A stretch of DNA of 64,000 nt. It comes from Ptiloglossa arizonensis (Eukaryota > Arthropoda > Insecta > Hymenoptera > Colletidae). Location: NCBI RefSeq assembly GCF_051014685.1, contig NC_135055.1, positions 11,520,001-11,584,000 of the forward strand, read 5' to 3'. The notes under the pieces are model-generated. The model saw only the letters and a list, made by a program, of their open reading frames with translations, searched no databases and had not been told where the DNA came from. The translations under genes were made by a program, and so were the position numbers. This document shows positions 35,076 to 47,372 of the stretch, piece after piece. How positions within the stretch are numbered: position 1 is the first letter of the stretch; every line of letters begins with the position of its first letter.

Positions 35076-36585
35076 CTTTGAACGTTTAAAAAGCGAAAAG
35101 CGTTCTTTATACCGACAAACTGTAGGAAACTCGAGCAGGGAGATGGTTAAAAAATCGGTACGTTCTGACAAGCGGAAAGTCAGGTAGATGAAACTGTGGG
35201 AAAACCCTTTGGTAACTTATTATTGTTCGACCTTCGACATCAATGGGTTACAAAATTGAACGTAAATGCGTTTCAGGTTTACGAGGGAAAAAAAAATCGG
35301 TAATTTCCAACGAAAATCGGTGCAACAGCTGTATCGGGTAATCCATATATCTGAATTACGTTTCACGGGGGTCGCAAAAAATTCAATCGAGGAACCAGTC
35401 ACCCGTTTGATTACACATAATGATCGACATTTGATTCTAGAATAACCGCGGATAGTGTTGCACGTACCAGGTAGTCGAGCAACCCCCGAGGTTTTTTTTT
35501 TTTTTTTACGAATTGCTCTATGGGAGTTTCGAACTGAAAAATAATTTCGGTAACACTCTTTTCAGGGAAATTATAAAAGTTAGCGAAACGACAGCGATAA
35601 TGATAAAATACTGCAACTGCAAAATGAAATGCAAATTTTTTCCATTGTACTCGGCGTCGAAATATGGTTTCGCAATACCTTTTTGTAATAAACACGATCT
35701 GTGAATAATGAAACAAATAATGAAACAAAATCAAATCTATGAAATATACAAAATATTTGAAACGCAAGTGATATTGTACAATTTTCTAATATCCTTTATT
35801 ATGTATCTATTTCGTCCAACCATAGACACTGTTTATAACTTTTTATACTTACTTTTTTACATACTCACCTTATGATACGTCACGTTGCTCTTTTAAATTA
35901 ATTTTACAGATATTGTTTCCAAAAATGACCGGAATAAAATGTTTGAAACGTCAAGAATTTTCGAAACGACTTTGTCTTATAGTAATCTATTTTTCTTTAA
36001 ATTTGAAACTCACAATTTGGCATTTGGAGCATTTTTCGTTAGAGAAAAACCTTAACGAAGAATGAAACTCTCTGCTGGTCGACTACGTGGCAAAATAACG
36101 TTAAAATATGTTGCAATTTAAGAAGTTCGAGGAAAGGGAGGCAGTCGAACGAAAGAAACTGGTCGACGGTTTTTAAGAACTCGCTGTATTCGGTAGCACC
36201 CTGAGATTCCGAAGAACAATGGCCGCTCTGATGATGACAAACGTCTTGTAACACGATACAGGAACATATGTCGTCGAAACCAACCCTCCGGTATTAATCG
36301 TGACACAGGGAAGCGTCTGTGTACGTATAGCCGTACAACCTTGCGGCCAATGACGAAACGAAACAACATCATCGAGTAACAAAAGAGGCCGTGACCTGAA
36401 ATCCTGCAGCTCGATACAAATGTGCAGATATGCAGGGTTATAGAGTTACACAACGGGACCGAAGCCCTCGAGGGATGGAAAGTCCATGGCTTCTTACGAA
36501 TCGGACTTTTACAATCTGGATACAGTTTTCAATATTTTTAACAGAACGATAGAATTTCAACGAGCGGGGAATTTTTAACCGATTG
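35076..36585. other. No gene recognised
   Basis: A T run of 17 or so lies at about 35493-35508. At 36118-36453 the minus strand has overlapping frames of 111 and 69 codons in a GC-richer patch, without motif or splice evidence. Confidence 0.35.
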
Positions 36586-36865
36586 TATACGAATGTCTTA
36601 TTTAGAGGACATTCGAGGAAAAATTATTATATACGAATGTCTTATTTAGAGGACATTCGAGGAAAAATTATTATATACGAATGTCTTATTTAGAGGACAT
36701 TCGAGAAAAAATTATTATATACGAATGTCTTATTTAGAGGACATTCGAGAAAAAATTATTATATACGAATGTCTTATTTAGAGGACATTCGAGAAAAAAT
36801 TATTATATACGAACTCATTATATACGAATGTCGTATTTAGAGGACATTCGAGAAAAAATGATTTG
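36586..36865 (+). repeat. 44-bp hairpin-forming tandem repeat, about 6 units
   Basis: CGAATGTCTTATTTAGAG starts at 36590, 36634, 36678, 36722 and 36766, a 44-bp period, with a degenerate unit and a last partial copy to about 36860. Each unit contains the inverted pair CGAATGTC and GACATTCG separated by nine to ten bases, so each unit can form its own small hairpin. The first five units are nearly identical. Confidence 0.95.
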
Positions 36866-37770
36866 TCGACATTCAAACTGATTTGAATACCGAGAAAAAA
36901 TTATTTGTCAACGTTCAAACTGATTCGAATATCGCTCGATTGTCAAGAATCGAAGATAAGAATATATTGCATAGTGGGATAATACCAAGAATACTTCAAT
37001 TGTTCTTCTTGCAATTCTATTGTACAATAAACTACCTTTAAATTCACGCGTCCATGAACCATTTCCCTCGCGCGGAATTATTTACTCGATATTTGGAGCG
37101 CCGTTCGATACTCTCGATTAAAACGATTTTACTTAAACGACTTACTCGACTTGTTACTTACTAAAACGTTCATCGAACGGACGTAGACCAACGTGTTTAA
37201 ATTCCAATGGATAATCGAATAACAAGAAATGCTTAACACGCGCGATAGCGGCAGTCAAAGAAGAGAATGTAGCTGTCTAGCGAAAGACTCTTTCGAACCG
37301 ACTTGTCAGCCGTGGAGCAGCTGTGCCGGTTCGATCGTATTAAATGTGTAATTATCGAATCGTTAAGAAGCACATATTCTGACAGCGGTCGGTCGGACCC
37401 ACTAATTAATAAATTACGCTTTTTAACGAGCGAGCTTGCTATACCTGTCAAAACGGAATCGATCAAAACTTTTTCACACCTCATTAATTTATCATCAATT
37501 TCGACATTGTCTGGTCTCCTTTAGCATAGCTTCGATCAACTTTCTTTGTTTCCTTATACCGATCGTGCAACGCCGTTTCCCATCTGTTCTTCGTTCGTTA
37601 TGGCAGCTTTGTACGCTACAAACGCACAGGACGGTTGACATCCGATGAAAAATGTTTAACACTAAAACTACCGATAGATTTCGGTATATTAAGATGTCGA
37701 GGTATTCCTTATTGGTGTGTGAAGAAAATCGATGATCGAGGAGAAAGAGGAACTTGTGAGATTGGTTACA
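36866..37770. other. No gene recognised
   Basis: At 37233-37484 the minus strand has an 83-codon ATG frame with mixed codon use, and the + strand has a 73-codon frame over the same bases. Neither has motif support. Confidence 0.3.
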
Positions 37771-37901
37771 TTGGGTTGTTCGAAAAGTGATTTCGTTTTC
37801 CAAAATGGAGAATATATAATTTAATAAAGTGTTTATACAGTCTAAAGAAATCGTGTTTGATTTTCACCGAAAGAAACGAAATGACTTTCCGAACCACCCA
37901 A
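37771..37901. mobile_element. 131-bp mariner-type MITE, copy 1
   Basis: It begins TTGGGTTGTTCGAAAAGTGA and ends with the inverse, TCATTTCGTTTCTTTCGGTG read on the minus strand just inside CACCCAA, giving TIRs of about 28 bp. The 3' target TA is present (37902-37903) and the 5' one has mutated to CA. The interior AAAATGGAGAATATATAATT is shared with the copy at 60085. Confidence 0.85.
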
Positions 37902-38183
37902 TATGTATAGAATCGAATGAGTCATAACGTCTTTCAATCTCCGAAATCAACGGAGTTGTTCAATCGATAAGGAAATCAATCTCCACAGTGTCATCTTCTC
38001 TTTAATTTTTCAACTGCAGCATTGTAATGGAGCAAAATAGAACGAAATTTTTTATACGAAAAATATTAAAGAAATTTCCTGCGAAAAAATTACTCCATAT
38101 ACGCACTACTGTGCTTTACATACGTACAAACTTTCGTTAAAATCAGCCTTACGGATCGGAGAAATTTCCTTGCAATATAAATA
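37902..38183. other. No gene recognised
   Basis: AT-rich; nothing supported. Confidence 0.4.
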
Positions 38184-38460
38184 CGTACGAGATAAATGCA
38201 AAATGTAATCCCAGAATATTTAGAATTATTATTATTACCATAATCGATAATTCTTGCTTCAGGTCTCAGCGCTTCCGACAGAACCCTTCTTCCAACATTC
38301 TAATCTCGATACCGATAAATGAATACGAGATAAATGCAAAATGTAATCCCAAAATATTTAGAATTATTATTACCATAATCGATAATCCTTGCTTCAGGTC
38401 TCAGCGCTTTCGACAGAACCCTTCTTCCAACATTCTAATCTCGATACCGATAAACGAGTA
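38184..38460 (+). repeat. 138-bp tandem duplication (two units)
   Basis: GATAAATGCAAAATGTAATC occurs at 38191 and 38329. The copies share GGTCTCAGCGCTT and CCTTCTTCCAACATTCTAAT, and differ by a three-base ATT count and a few substitutions. Confidence 0.92.
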
Positions 38461-38746
38461 TAAAAAATTCATAAACGATTCCGCGGTTACGCCGTCTCCT
38501 CGATTGATTCGTATTCCGAAAAGTCGTAAAGAGGCGAGTCTCAGTGTCGCAGATGCTCCGTACCGTTTGAAAAGGGCACTTGAATAAACAGACTCGTGGG
38601 CGCATTCGTCATCGTCATCTGGTGCACTCCGTTCGAGGAATGCTCGGAAACGAGCACAGTCCACGCTTTCTGGAAACAATGGGGACCGTGGCCGAAAAGC
38701 AAGACTCGTTCGCGCTACGTTCGGCCGTGAGGAGCAACAAATAAAA

Positions 38747-38923
38747 ATGGACGAAAGGTTGCAAGAGTTTTCGAAGGTGACCGATCCTGGGAACGAAGAT
38801 ACACGCATTGCCGTGTGGAAGGCGCTTTTGAAGCCTCACCGGACCGCTGAAGAGGCAGTAACGGCTGCATTTGTCATGATTAGCCCTTTTAGTCACGGTG
38901 ACCCGCCATTATGCGTGTCCTAA
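38747..38923 (+). CDS. Short ATG open frame of 58 codons, candidate coding, unidentified
   Basis: The context ATAAAAATGG is a good eukaryotic start. The peptide begins MDERLQEFSKVTDPGNEDTR, is helix-prone in the middle (EEAVTAAFVM) and ends at TAA. Codon use is mixed. A rival frame of 135 codons lies on the minus strand (38401-38808), and a GT at 38777 after TCGAAG could be a donor. The island 38500-39200 is GC-rich, so chance frames are expected. No family match. Confidence 0.2.
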   Translation: MDERLQEFSKVTDPGNEDTRIAVWKALLKPHRTAEEAVTAAFVMISPFSHGDPPLCVS

Positions 38924-39014
38924 GACGCGCTGTAATGTTCCTACGCTCGACGGAGACGCTGATCGCCGTTATTAACGCAATCGGCAAAGATTTTCAAGCT
39001 CGACGATGTTCCCT
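38911..39014 (+). CDS. Candidate first coding exon ending at a GTAAGC donor
   Basis: An ATG frame reads MRVLRRAVMFLRSTETLIAV and continues to TTCCCTAG followed by GTAAGCGC, a consensus-like donor at about 39015. It overlaps the end of the 38747 frame in another register, so at most one of them is real. If translated through, the frame continues to 39192. Family not recognised. Confidence 0.2.
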
Positions 39015-42000
39015 AGGTAAGCGCTGTGTACAGAAATATCTACGCTCGTGTCCTGTTGCTTGTGCTACGTGCTTACGCGGATATTTATGCGAGATCGTAG
39101 ATCTCGTAGATCTTCCGCGCGATCGACCGAGCACATTTACATTGCGTTTTGTTGCTCGCGTGGATAAACCGCGTAGAAACAGATACGTTTGATACCGGGG
39201 GTACGAAATCGTTATACCGAATCAATTATCGTCAGCAATTTATTCGTACGTGTAACATCGAAACGCGTGTACACGAGAGTTTGGTTGTCGTTTAACTCTT
39301 TGGGGATAATGACGATACACTGTCGCTCGAAACTTTACAGAACACTTGTGTTCTTTGAAATAAAATAAACTTCTTTATCGAGTTACATGCAGGACGTTTT
39401 TTTACAGAAGATCCGTGTTGTTGTTATACCTTGTACGTTTCAATAATTGCAATAATTCCGATAAAGGAGTGAGCTTTCGTGCGGAAATGAATCGAACGTA
39501 CGAAATAATATTTTCTTTTTAATTTCAGATTTGAAAATCTGTACACGAAGATTTCGAATCTGTACTTGTTTCATTTCGTGAACATCGATAATGTACGTGA
39601 AGACGATGCACGTGTAGTGTACAGTTACTTTCTAAGATGCTTGTAAATACAAATAGGGACTGCTGTTACACTGTCGAGCAACACGTGTACAATGTTGCCT
39701 GAGAAGCTGTCGGAAAGTGATCCTCGCCATTTCTTAGAACTGCTTGCACCGTGTTAATGGTATTTCACACTCGTTCTCACTGGCCCTTGCTCTCGTTCGT
39801 GATATATGCGAAGGTGAGCAAGCTGAGACGATAACAGCGGTAAAATTTCACCTGTGTGGCGCAAGAAGCGGTATCTCGAGACTGCGACAACATCTCGGAC
39901 AATACGGTGACCGTTTATTTACTGATCTGCAAACGTAATCTTTTCTAGAGCACACGCTCACGCGATAGATTTCCAATCGTACGAAAACATTTCGTTCAAC
40001 ATTTTCGATTTGCTTTCGCAGGAAAAATCATCTTCTTTTTAAATGTGCCTATTGCAATGACTGAGACACCCTTTGTAGGAATTGCCTGTTACTCGACGTA
40101 GTTACTATTGGTGAATACCACTTGGACGTAGACAAATTTTATGAATTTTTGTAGCAATCAATACTTTACTTTCTTTTCAAAATATTAATAAAGTTGCCAA
40201 TTGATCCTTACACACTGAACCGTAAACCCGTTAAGTGTAATTAGTTCTCAACAATCTCTTTACGGAGGTTTCTTCGAAGAAATGAAAATTTTTCGATGTA
40301 AAATGTTGCATAATAATGGAAAGAGAAGACGTAGTCGGTATAAAAGATGGTTTGTTAAATTTTGCGTGTTTACCTAAAAGATATTTATTATATACAATTT
40401 GTAACTTATATCGTACTTATATAATATAATGTACTTTTAATAGGAAGGAGTAACGTTTTCAATAGCACTGTATCTATACATTTAATTTCTAAATTATTTT
40501 AAATACTGTAACATGCACATGATCACTAAAATAGTGAATAAATATTCCTAATTAAATTTCCCAATAATACAGCACATCGACATTGATGCAAAATTGGTAG
40601 ACTTCATTGTTTAACATCAGTTTGAATTTTTCCACGTTTCGAACAAAATAATTGCATAATAATTTACTCGTAGAAAAATTACTCGTTTCGACAGTATAAG
40701 CAACAATTACTTTGAAGATTAAGTGCAAATCAATCTATGCGCCAAATGCATGGCAAATTGTACACGAACTCAGACATTACTAAAAAGATGAAAAATTTTC
40801 TTTCTAATTTTTTTTCGTTTCCATTAAAAGATCTTCGCACTCCAGTGCAATGGCTTGCAAACTTTTCGAAAGACGGCTACATTGAATGAAGAACTTTCGC
40901 GCTTAATTGCGTATTTAATCGAGGTGTAAAAATAAAAGACGTTACGAAAATATATACACACGACCGCATTAAAGCAAACATCTTGTTACGGGCACAATAG
41001 AAGGTGTGTTGTCATATTTTTCGTGCATGTAAAATATCCTGCGCGTAGGATAAGCCAAAACAACAACAGTAGGGAGAAATGTAGAATTCTGTGGCCTCCG
41101 GCTGTGGGCCAACTAACCAAACAATGCTCGAAGTTTCTACACCCTTTCGCGAATTAATGCGTTCCTATGGAAAAACTCGGACGTCGCTTTAACGCGAAGC
41201 ACCCTGTGTAGTTTACACATGTGTACACTGCGGACCAAAAGTTGAGAATCACAAAGAAACTTCAGTGGCCCGAAGTTCTGATTTTTTTTTTCAATTTTAC
41301 ACGTTGGTGGAACATCGTGTTCGAATTATATTTCGGTCAGAAATCAATTTTCAACAATTTCCAAACAAATCCAACCTTTTCATTATTTCACCAATATATC
41401 TATACGTTATAAAAACATGTTATGTTTCTTATTATTACTAATATTGTACACTCATCGTGAATGGAAACGCTACATGTTAATTTTAAATCCAAAATTGAAT
41501 ATTATGAAAGATTTAAAAACATGTTGAATAATTTCATCGATCAGAGAATACGTTCGTGAAACTAAAGATATATCTGTAGACACTATGATACTATTGAGAA
41601 TTTTGCTGAAAAAATAGTACACGATGTGAAAATAAATACGGAATGATTTATAAGCTTGCTTGGATGCAATAGGATTAAGAAGAAGTATTTTAATGCAATT
41701 TCCAGCGTTACATATTTTGTTCGAATATATCGTGATACGTATCATTGTGCATTCACGAATGAAATTTACATCACTGAAGACTATTTAGTAACGAATACAG
41801 TACAACGAAGTGTAAAGAACGTTAAACCACCGGCATTGAAATTTGTTGAGCAGGTTAAACATTCTATTGAGAGCGGATTCTTAAGGACGCAGTCGTTCGA
41901 AAAATTTAAAACAAATCGACGAAAAGATTCACGAAGCTGCAAGTGTTGTTTTAGGCTCGAATACAAAGCACTGTATCCAGTGTATCCACCCTAATTGAAT

Positions 42001-42360
42001 CAAACATAAGGTTTCCTAGTGGATCCAAAATAAACCTATATCCGCCATTGGAAGTCCAACTTAAGGTTAATCCTGTGTAACCGAAACCTTCCCTTAGAAG
42101 AAAAATGATTAATCGACAGTTGTATATGCATAATAGTGTATTTCCATATATTTACATACCTGTGACGTATATTCGTAAAATAAGAACAATAAATTACGCA
42201 TTATACCGAGCCAGGGATTTAAGATAGCGTCGATGCTACATACTTAACCCGTATACAAATATTAATAATTTTTCTAATGTTTTTCCACCGATAGATATAA
42301 ATTTCAATCGCGTCGCATGATTCTTCATAATTTTATTTACATCTGTACAGAGTCTACAAA
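39015..42360. other. No gene recognised
   Basis: A 112-codon frame at 41656-41994 and several shorter frames lack motifs. At 41195-41260 AGCACCCTGTGTAG and CTGCGGACCAAAAGTTGAGA resemble ends of TIR transposons (Tc1-like wording in the second), without a matching opposite end found. The rest is AT-rich. Confidence 0.35.
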
Positions 42361-42395
42361 CAGATAATAATAATAATAATAATAGTAATAATAAA
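42361..42395 (+). repeat. AAT/ATA microsatellite
   Basis: About eleven ATA units from CAGATAATAATAATAATA onward, with one G interruption. Confidence 0.9.
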
Positions 42396-42552
42396 TATTC
42401 TTTAAACGACACAGTCGGTAAATTTATACCGATAGAGATTGTGAAGAATCCAATCGTACGAACTCAATTCATTCGATTCGTTCGGCTCGATGCCTAATTC
42501 GTGATTTATAAAATATTTTCAAACTCCGTTTCGTTTGTTTGCCGTGAAAAAA

Positions 42553-42780
42553 ATGCCTGTTCGCCAGAAACTGGTCCTATCGGTTTGTTTTATATTTCTT
42601 ATTCATCGAAACAATCGAGAAACACGACACCTTTGGTGCATTGTGAACGGTTTGTTCGCTCGCAGATTCTCAAAAGGCCAAGTCGCCCATTGTAACAGTT
42701 TTCGGCGTGGAAAAATCGATCGTACGAGAAAAAGGGAAGAAGAAACGTTGGGCCTTCATTATGAAATTACGCAACTGTAA
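42553..42780 (+). CDS. Candidate small protein with N-terminal signal-like segment (75 codons), unidentified
   Basis: From ATG in context AAAAAATGCC the peptide begins MPVRQKLVLSVCFIFLIHRN, a basic start then a 12-residue hydrophobic core like a signal peptide or anchor. A strongly basic polar remainder follows with two Cys and a KRKREEE-type stretch near the end. Codon use is mixed. There is no cleavage-site motif, known family or neighbouring exon. Confidence 0.22.
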   Translation: MPVRQKLVLSVCFIFLIHRNNRETRHLWCIVNGLFARRFSKGQVAHCNSFRRGKIDRTRKREEETLGLHYEITQL

Positions 42781-45700
42781 ATTGAGCAAATACAACGGTT
42801 CTGCCCCTGCTCTGGTTCAGGTCCGCATTTTTTTCCTCTTCGTCTTTTGCTACCCTCTAGTAATCTAGGTATCGAGTTACGCACAACCAAAGTAACTCCT
42901 ATCTGACTAGACATCTATCAGAAGGAAAAGATTAGGAGGCCTGTTTTTTTTTTTTTCCCCTTAACAAAGAAAGGCTTTTATGACGCAAAATCGGTCGATA
43001 CGAGATCATCGGTACGAACGAGGATTTACATTGAGAAAATTTGTATACCTGTAACTGCGTAATTAAATACCTTGAAACCTGTCCGCGTTGCTTCGTACTC
43101 GACAATGTACCACTTAAAAAGACGAACTGCACAAAGATATATTTTTAACAATGACAACGGCCGATGATACGAAAATGGACCGAAAATCGGTTCAAAGAGG
43201 AACAGAATGATTTTCCTGCCCGATATGATTTTAAATCATGGAATAAATGTTTCGTGTAAAGCTCTATTTCCAAATAAATTGTCCGTTGAAACGATTGAAA
43301 CAATGCGCAAACTCTGCCGCCTGGAACCGGAATTACAAATATCTCTGTTATTTTTAGCGAAACAAGTCGCTTTAAAATAAAATTAATAAACAATCTAAGT
43401 GTAACATAATAATTATCACGACCAAAATGAAATAATAATCGAAATAATCGATAGAAGGTTAACATATTAAAATAAGAGCGTATAAACGTTTCGACGATAT
43501 AGATATATACGTACGTGTATACAAATTTATATAATAAACAAATGGGTATAGTAAGAGACATACGGGTAGAAACGAATGATAGTAAATATTTAAAAGTCAA
43601 CTCACGATAAAAGAGCTCGAAGAACGGAGAATAAAATAATTAAGCACGCACAAATCCGAATGAAGATCAAATTTGTAATTTTGTATGTAAATAAAATTTA
43701 CAATCTTTACAGAGTAAGTATCTTAACAGAAAAAAATTGTGTTCTTGCTTATCAGACATAGATATACAAATATATAAATCGTTCTTAACGATAGAAAAGG
43801 CGAAAATTGGTATTTAAACATCGAAGGTATTTACCACAATATGAAAAACATTGCGAGTCTTTAATGAATTTACACGAAACTCGATACTCGTCTTGTATAA
43901 CTGATTATTGTTCTTTTGTCCGTTAATACAACCACGCGTCTGGATAGGTTCTTGAATGGCGCTCGTATAACTAAGAATAACCTAAGTAGTGCATTTACAC
44001 TTGAAATTCGTATCGTATCGCACCATTGAAGTCAGATTACCTATCCTGAGCCAGGATTACATGGGCCCTGCCCTCGAAGATGAAAAACGTTGTTGGAGCA
44101 CCATCTATGCAATTCTGAAAAACCTCAATATCACCGTCACTCGTAAATAACTGTACAATGCTGTGTTTAAAACTGGATTTTTAAATCGAACACTCGATAT
44201 ACCGGGTGGCCGGTAGTAGTTGAAACAGTTCTGAAAATAACTGTTTCAATCTGTTACAGACACACATATCGGTTCTGAAAAAAATTTACATCGATTCCAC
44301 ATTCCTCTTTTAATTTCTTACGCAATTATATTCACAAATTATTATACTGTTGAGACTCGAAATCACGATCAAAAACGTTACAATAACAAACTTGTAAAAT
44401 TATAAATAAATAAAATTACCATCTCTGCGTCTCACATTTTGTTTCTACAGTTCATCCTATACATCTTCGAATTAACTTCATTCTAAATTATTGGGATAGA
44501 AATTTATTTCGACTATTATAAAAAATGATTTCAGTTCTAATTAAATACACACGGTTACAAAACTGCAACATTTATTTTCGTTCGTATAAATCTTATTAGA
44601 TTTTCATCAATTTTAATTTTTTCCCTAGTCAATATCTATATACTTGTAACGAGACGAATAATTTTTTTTCAATTTTATTCCCAACTAAAACTATGCACTT
44701 AAAAATCAATGAAAGAATTATTACTTCGAGAACAGAGCGTTAGGTTAATGGAGACATCTGCGTATCGTACAATAATCTGAAAAACATTCGTATTAAAAAA
44801 AATGGTAACGACAAAACTCTCGATAAAACCGAATATGGGATTGGTGAGGTTTCGTATGACAGCATTTCTTTGGCTATTGTGCTCGTAACTTAGGAATGAC
44901 ATGCGAACGCGTCCCCCAGGATTCGTCATTGGATCCTGACCGACTAATTTACGAAGCGGTAGTGTAGGATAGCCTTATTGTTGGATACAATTGTCCTTCT
45001 TATTGTGCCGGTACTGTGACGCAACAATTCAGCCGCGTTTCATTGTTTGCTTGTTTGTGGCTTGTTCGAAGATCCCAGATTCAAGCGTTCCCGCAATCTG
45101 TGAATAACGCGCCCAAAAGAATCTATCGAGGTGTGTTCGTTTGACTCGTAACATTTCGAACGTGAAAAATGTACAAAAAAAGGAAAAAGGTAACGCAACA
45201 TCTGGATTTTAAAGTTGCAAACCTTTTGATTATTTTAGACATTTTTTAAAATTCAATAAACTTAATCACCACCGCTCTAACGAAACTTTTCAATGTACGT
45301 TTGACTCGAAAGAAATGAATTTTGTTTCACGCAAGTATTATTTCAGTTGATAATATTGCAAAGTGTCGTAAATCACCAGTCATGAAACTTGAAAGTTTTT
45401 CAATTTTTAAGTACATTATATACTATATCTCGGAACACTATACACCGAGAAAAGACCAGTTTCGTTGATAGTGAAGTCAGGTATGTAGTAGATACTATAA
45501 TTACAAAATCATTATACGAGGAACAAGGAATAAATCTTTATCCAGATCGTTATCCAAATTGGATCGATATTACAACGAGCATTCTTTATTGTAAATTTAA
45601 TTTTTTTATTCAAATACATAGCTTCATCGCATAGGTACATGTAGTAAGTAACGAATAAACACTCGTACGCGATGCAGAAATAAAAATTTGTCTAGATGAA

Positions 45701-45787
45701 ATTATTCGTTATCGAGATAGAAATGTACCCAACGTTGGTACGCGGAATCTATATACACATGTCACACTATTGTGTAACAATTTTTAG
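42781..45787. other. No gene recognised; contains a perfect 11-bp hairpin at 44220-44249
   Basis: T runs at about 42943-42957. TTGAAACAGTT and AACTGTTTCAA face each other across eight bases at 44220-44249, just after a GGGTGGCCGG phrase. The 151-codon minus frame at 43145-43600 is AT-rich and has no motif. Confidence 0.35.
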
Positions 45788-45880
45788 GGTGCTGCGCGGA
45801 ACGATTGATGAGACACACATCGGTGAGCTAAGCGTTGGAATTTTATCTTCCATATTCGAAACCGACGGTCGATTAACCCG
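45788..45880 (+). CDS. Candidate internal coding exon, 93 bp, symmetric phase 2-2 (unidentified)
   Basis: The acceptor is TGTGTAACAATTTTTAG with a fair pyrimidine tract; the donor is AACCCG followed by GTAAAT. The 93 bp (31 codons) reads VLRGTIDETHIGELSVGILS and SIFETDGRLT, a well-balanced, globular-looking peptide unlike the low-complexity frames around it. Both borders are phase 2, consistent with a cassette exon. I do not recognise the family and found no partner exon within several kb. Confidence 0.3.
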
Positions 45881-47274
45881 GTAAATAAATATAAATACAA
45901 TTACCAAAAGGAAGCAACGTAAAGAACACGTATATATAAACAAATGAAATATATCCGTAACGTTGCGCAAGTTACGGAATTTCGATTCAATTTTGTCGAT
46001 CGTGGTGCACTTGTAAATTGATTTAAATTAAATCTCTAACGTTTGTAAAATGGAGCGCTTTTAACGAATCATTTATTACCGTTTACCGAGATTGAAACGA
46101 AAATGAAAGTAAAGAAGTTAGTCGAGGTGAGAAAAGATGCGCCCGGTTTGCGGATTGTGAGAAACCAAAAAGAAAAAAGAAAAGAAAAGAAAGAAAGAAA
46201 AAGGACAAAAATGATGATATCGTTTTAATGCACTTGAAAATTAATTAATTCGACGAAATGATCCACCGTGTTGTCGATGTCGGTATTGTAAGAACGTGAA
46301 AGCAATAAAAAGTTGCTCGATCTTTGAATAGAATGCAGCGTCAACGTTGCGGAGCGTTCTAGCACGAGGTTGTTATGAATGCCTCGTTAATCACACGGTG
46401 GGTACCCGATTCTCTGCGCGTCAAAGATGAAAGAGGGTAGAAATAAAGGCAGAAAGAGATCGTAGCACGCTCACGGCAGCTAAAAGACGAGTTTCCATGT
46501 GACGGACAGTAATAGAGACGTAACCGTAAGCGGGCCCAGCTTATGGTAATAATGTTAGAAGCCGTGTTGTAAACCGCACGACACGTTGTGGGTGTAACAG
46601 AAAAGATCCGTGTATAGATCTATCAATATAGAATGAAACACACCGGGCGAAGATAGCCGAAATGTTTGCCCGTTAAAAATCACGAAAGACCAACCGACAT
46701 TTTCTTCGTCTCTTGCACTTTCTTCGATTCGCTACTTTTCATTGGGTCGTATGGATACTCGATAACCTGTTCGATCGAGCAGTTGGGTGGAAAAATTATA
46801 CGAATGCATTTTTTCCAAAAAATTAAATAAAGAGTGTTTCGAAACATCTGAGCATAATTTCATAGACTAATTCGGTGCATCGAAGGGAGAAAAATGTTTA
46901 TTTAAACGTCCGATATGACTTTTTCCGAATTTCCCTATTATAGGGGATAACGAATATGTCCTTATTATTTGTGGTGTTAAGAATTAGATAACGTTAGCAG
47001 TTTTTTAGGTACTTCGGTGTTCCAAATTACCAACAATATTCTAAATATGCTGCATTTTCTTTATTTAACCATTTGTTCGATTATCTTCGCAGAAATTGTT
47101 CAAAGTGACTTTTTAAACTTCTTGTCATAGACCTCCTCGTTCATTCAAAAGTACTAGGTATTGTTTAAATTCGCTGGTTACTCTCTTGAATACACACTCT
47201 CTTGAATCCTTTATTGTTATCTACCGGTCTGTTATATACCAAAAACCTTTAGGTGCAAATTGTCACAGAACTAT
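45881..47274. other. No gene recognised; GC-richer island 46090-46700
   Basis: An A-rich AAAGAAAAGAAAGAAAG stretch lies at 46165-46200. The island beyond it has no long frame, and looks like conserved non-coding DNA. GAGTGTTTCGAAACATCTGA at 46833 resembles a TIR end. Confidence 0.35.
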
Positions 47275-47372
47275 AATTGTTCAACAAGTTTTGTCGTTCG
47301 ATAAAACTTATTGAGCAACCTAGTACTCTACCGTTCAATAAGTCTTATTCAATAAGTCTATTATATTTTAAT
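47275..47372. mobile_element. Mariner-type terminal fragments
   Basis: TTGTTCAACAAGTTTTGTCG followed by GATAAAACTTATTGAGCAAC is an inverted pair of the family seen at 3841. A further GTTCAATAAGTCTTATTCAA follows. Another eroded copy (ATAAGTTTCGTCGTTGGATA) lies at about 47690-47730. Confidence 0.55.

Noticed and set aside
38401..38808. 135-codon minus-strand ATG frame
   Set aside because: Its last third lies inside the 138-bp duplication and it overlaps competing + strand frames; no recognisable domain.
41656..41994. 112-codon + frame with some protein-like composition
   Set aside because: No ATG in good context (it begins at a non-ATG codon), no splice pair, no family signature.
43145..43600. 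151-codon minus-strand frame
   Set aside because: AT-rich, aromatic low-complexity composition, no motif or ATG context support.
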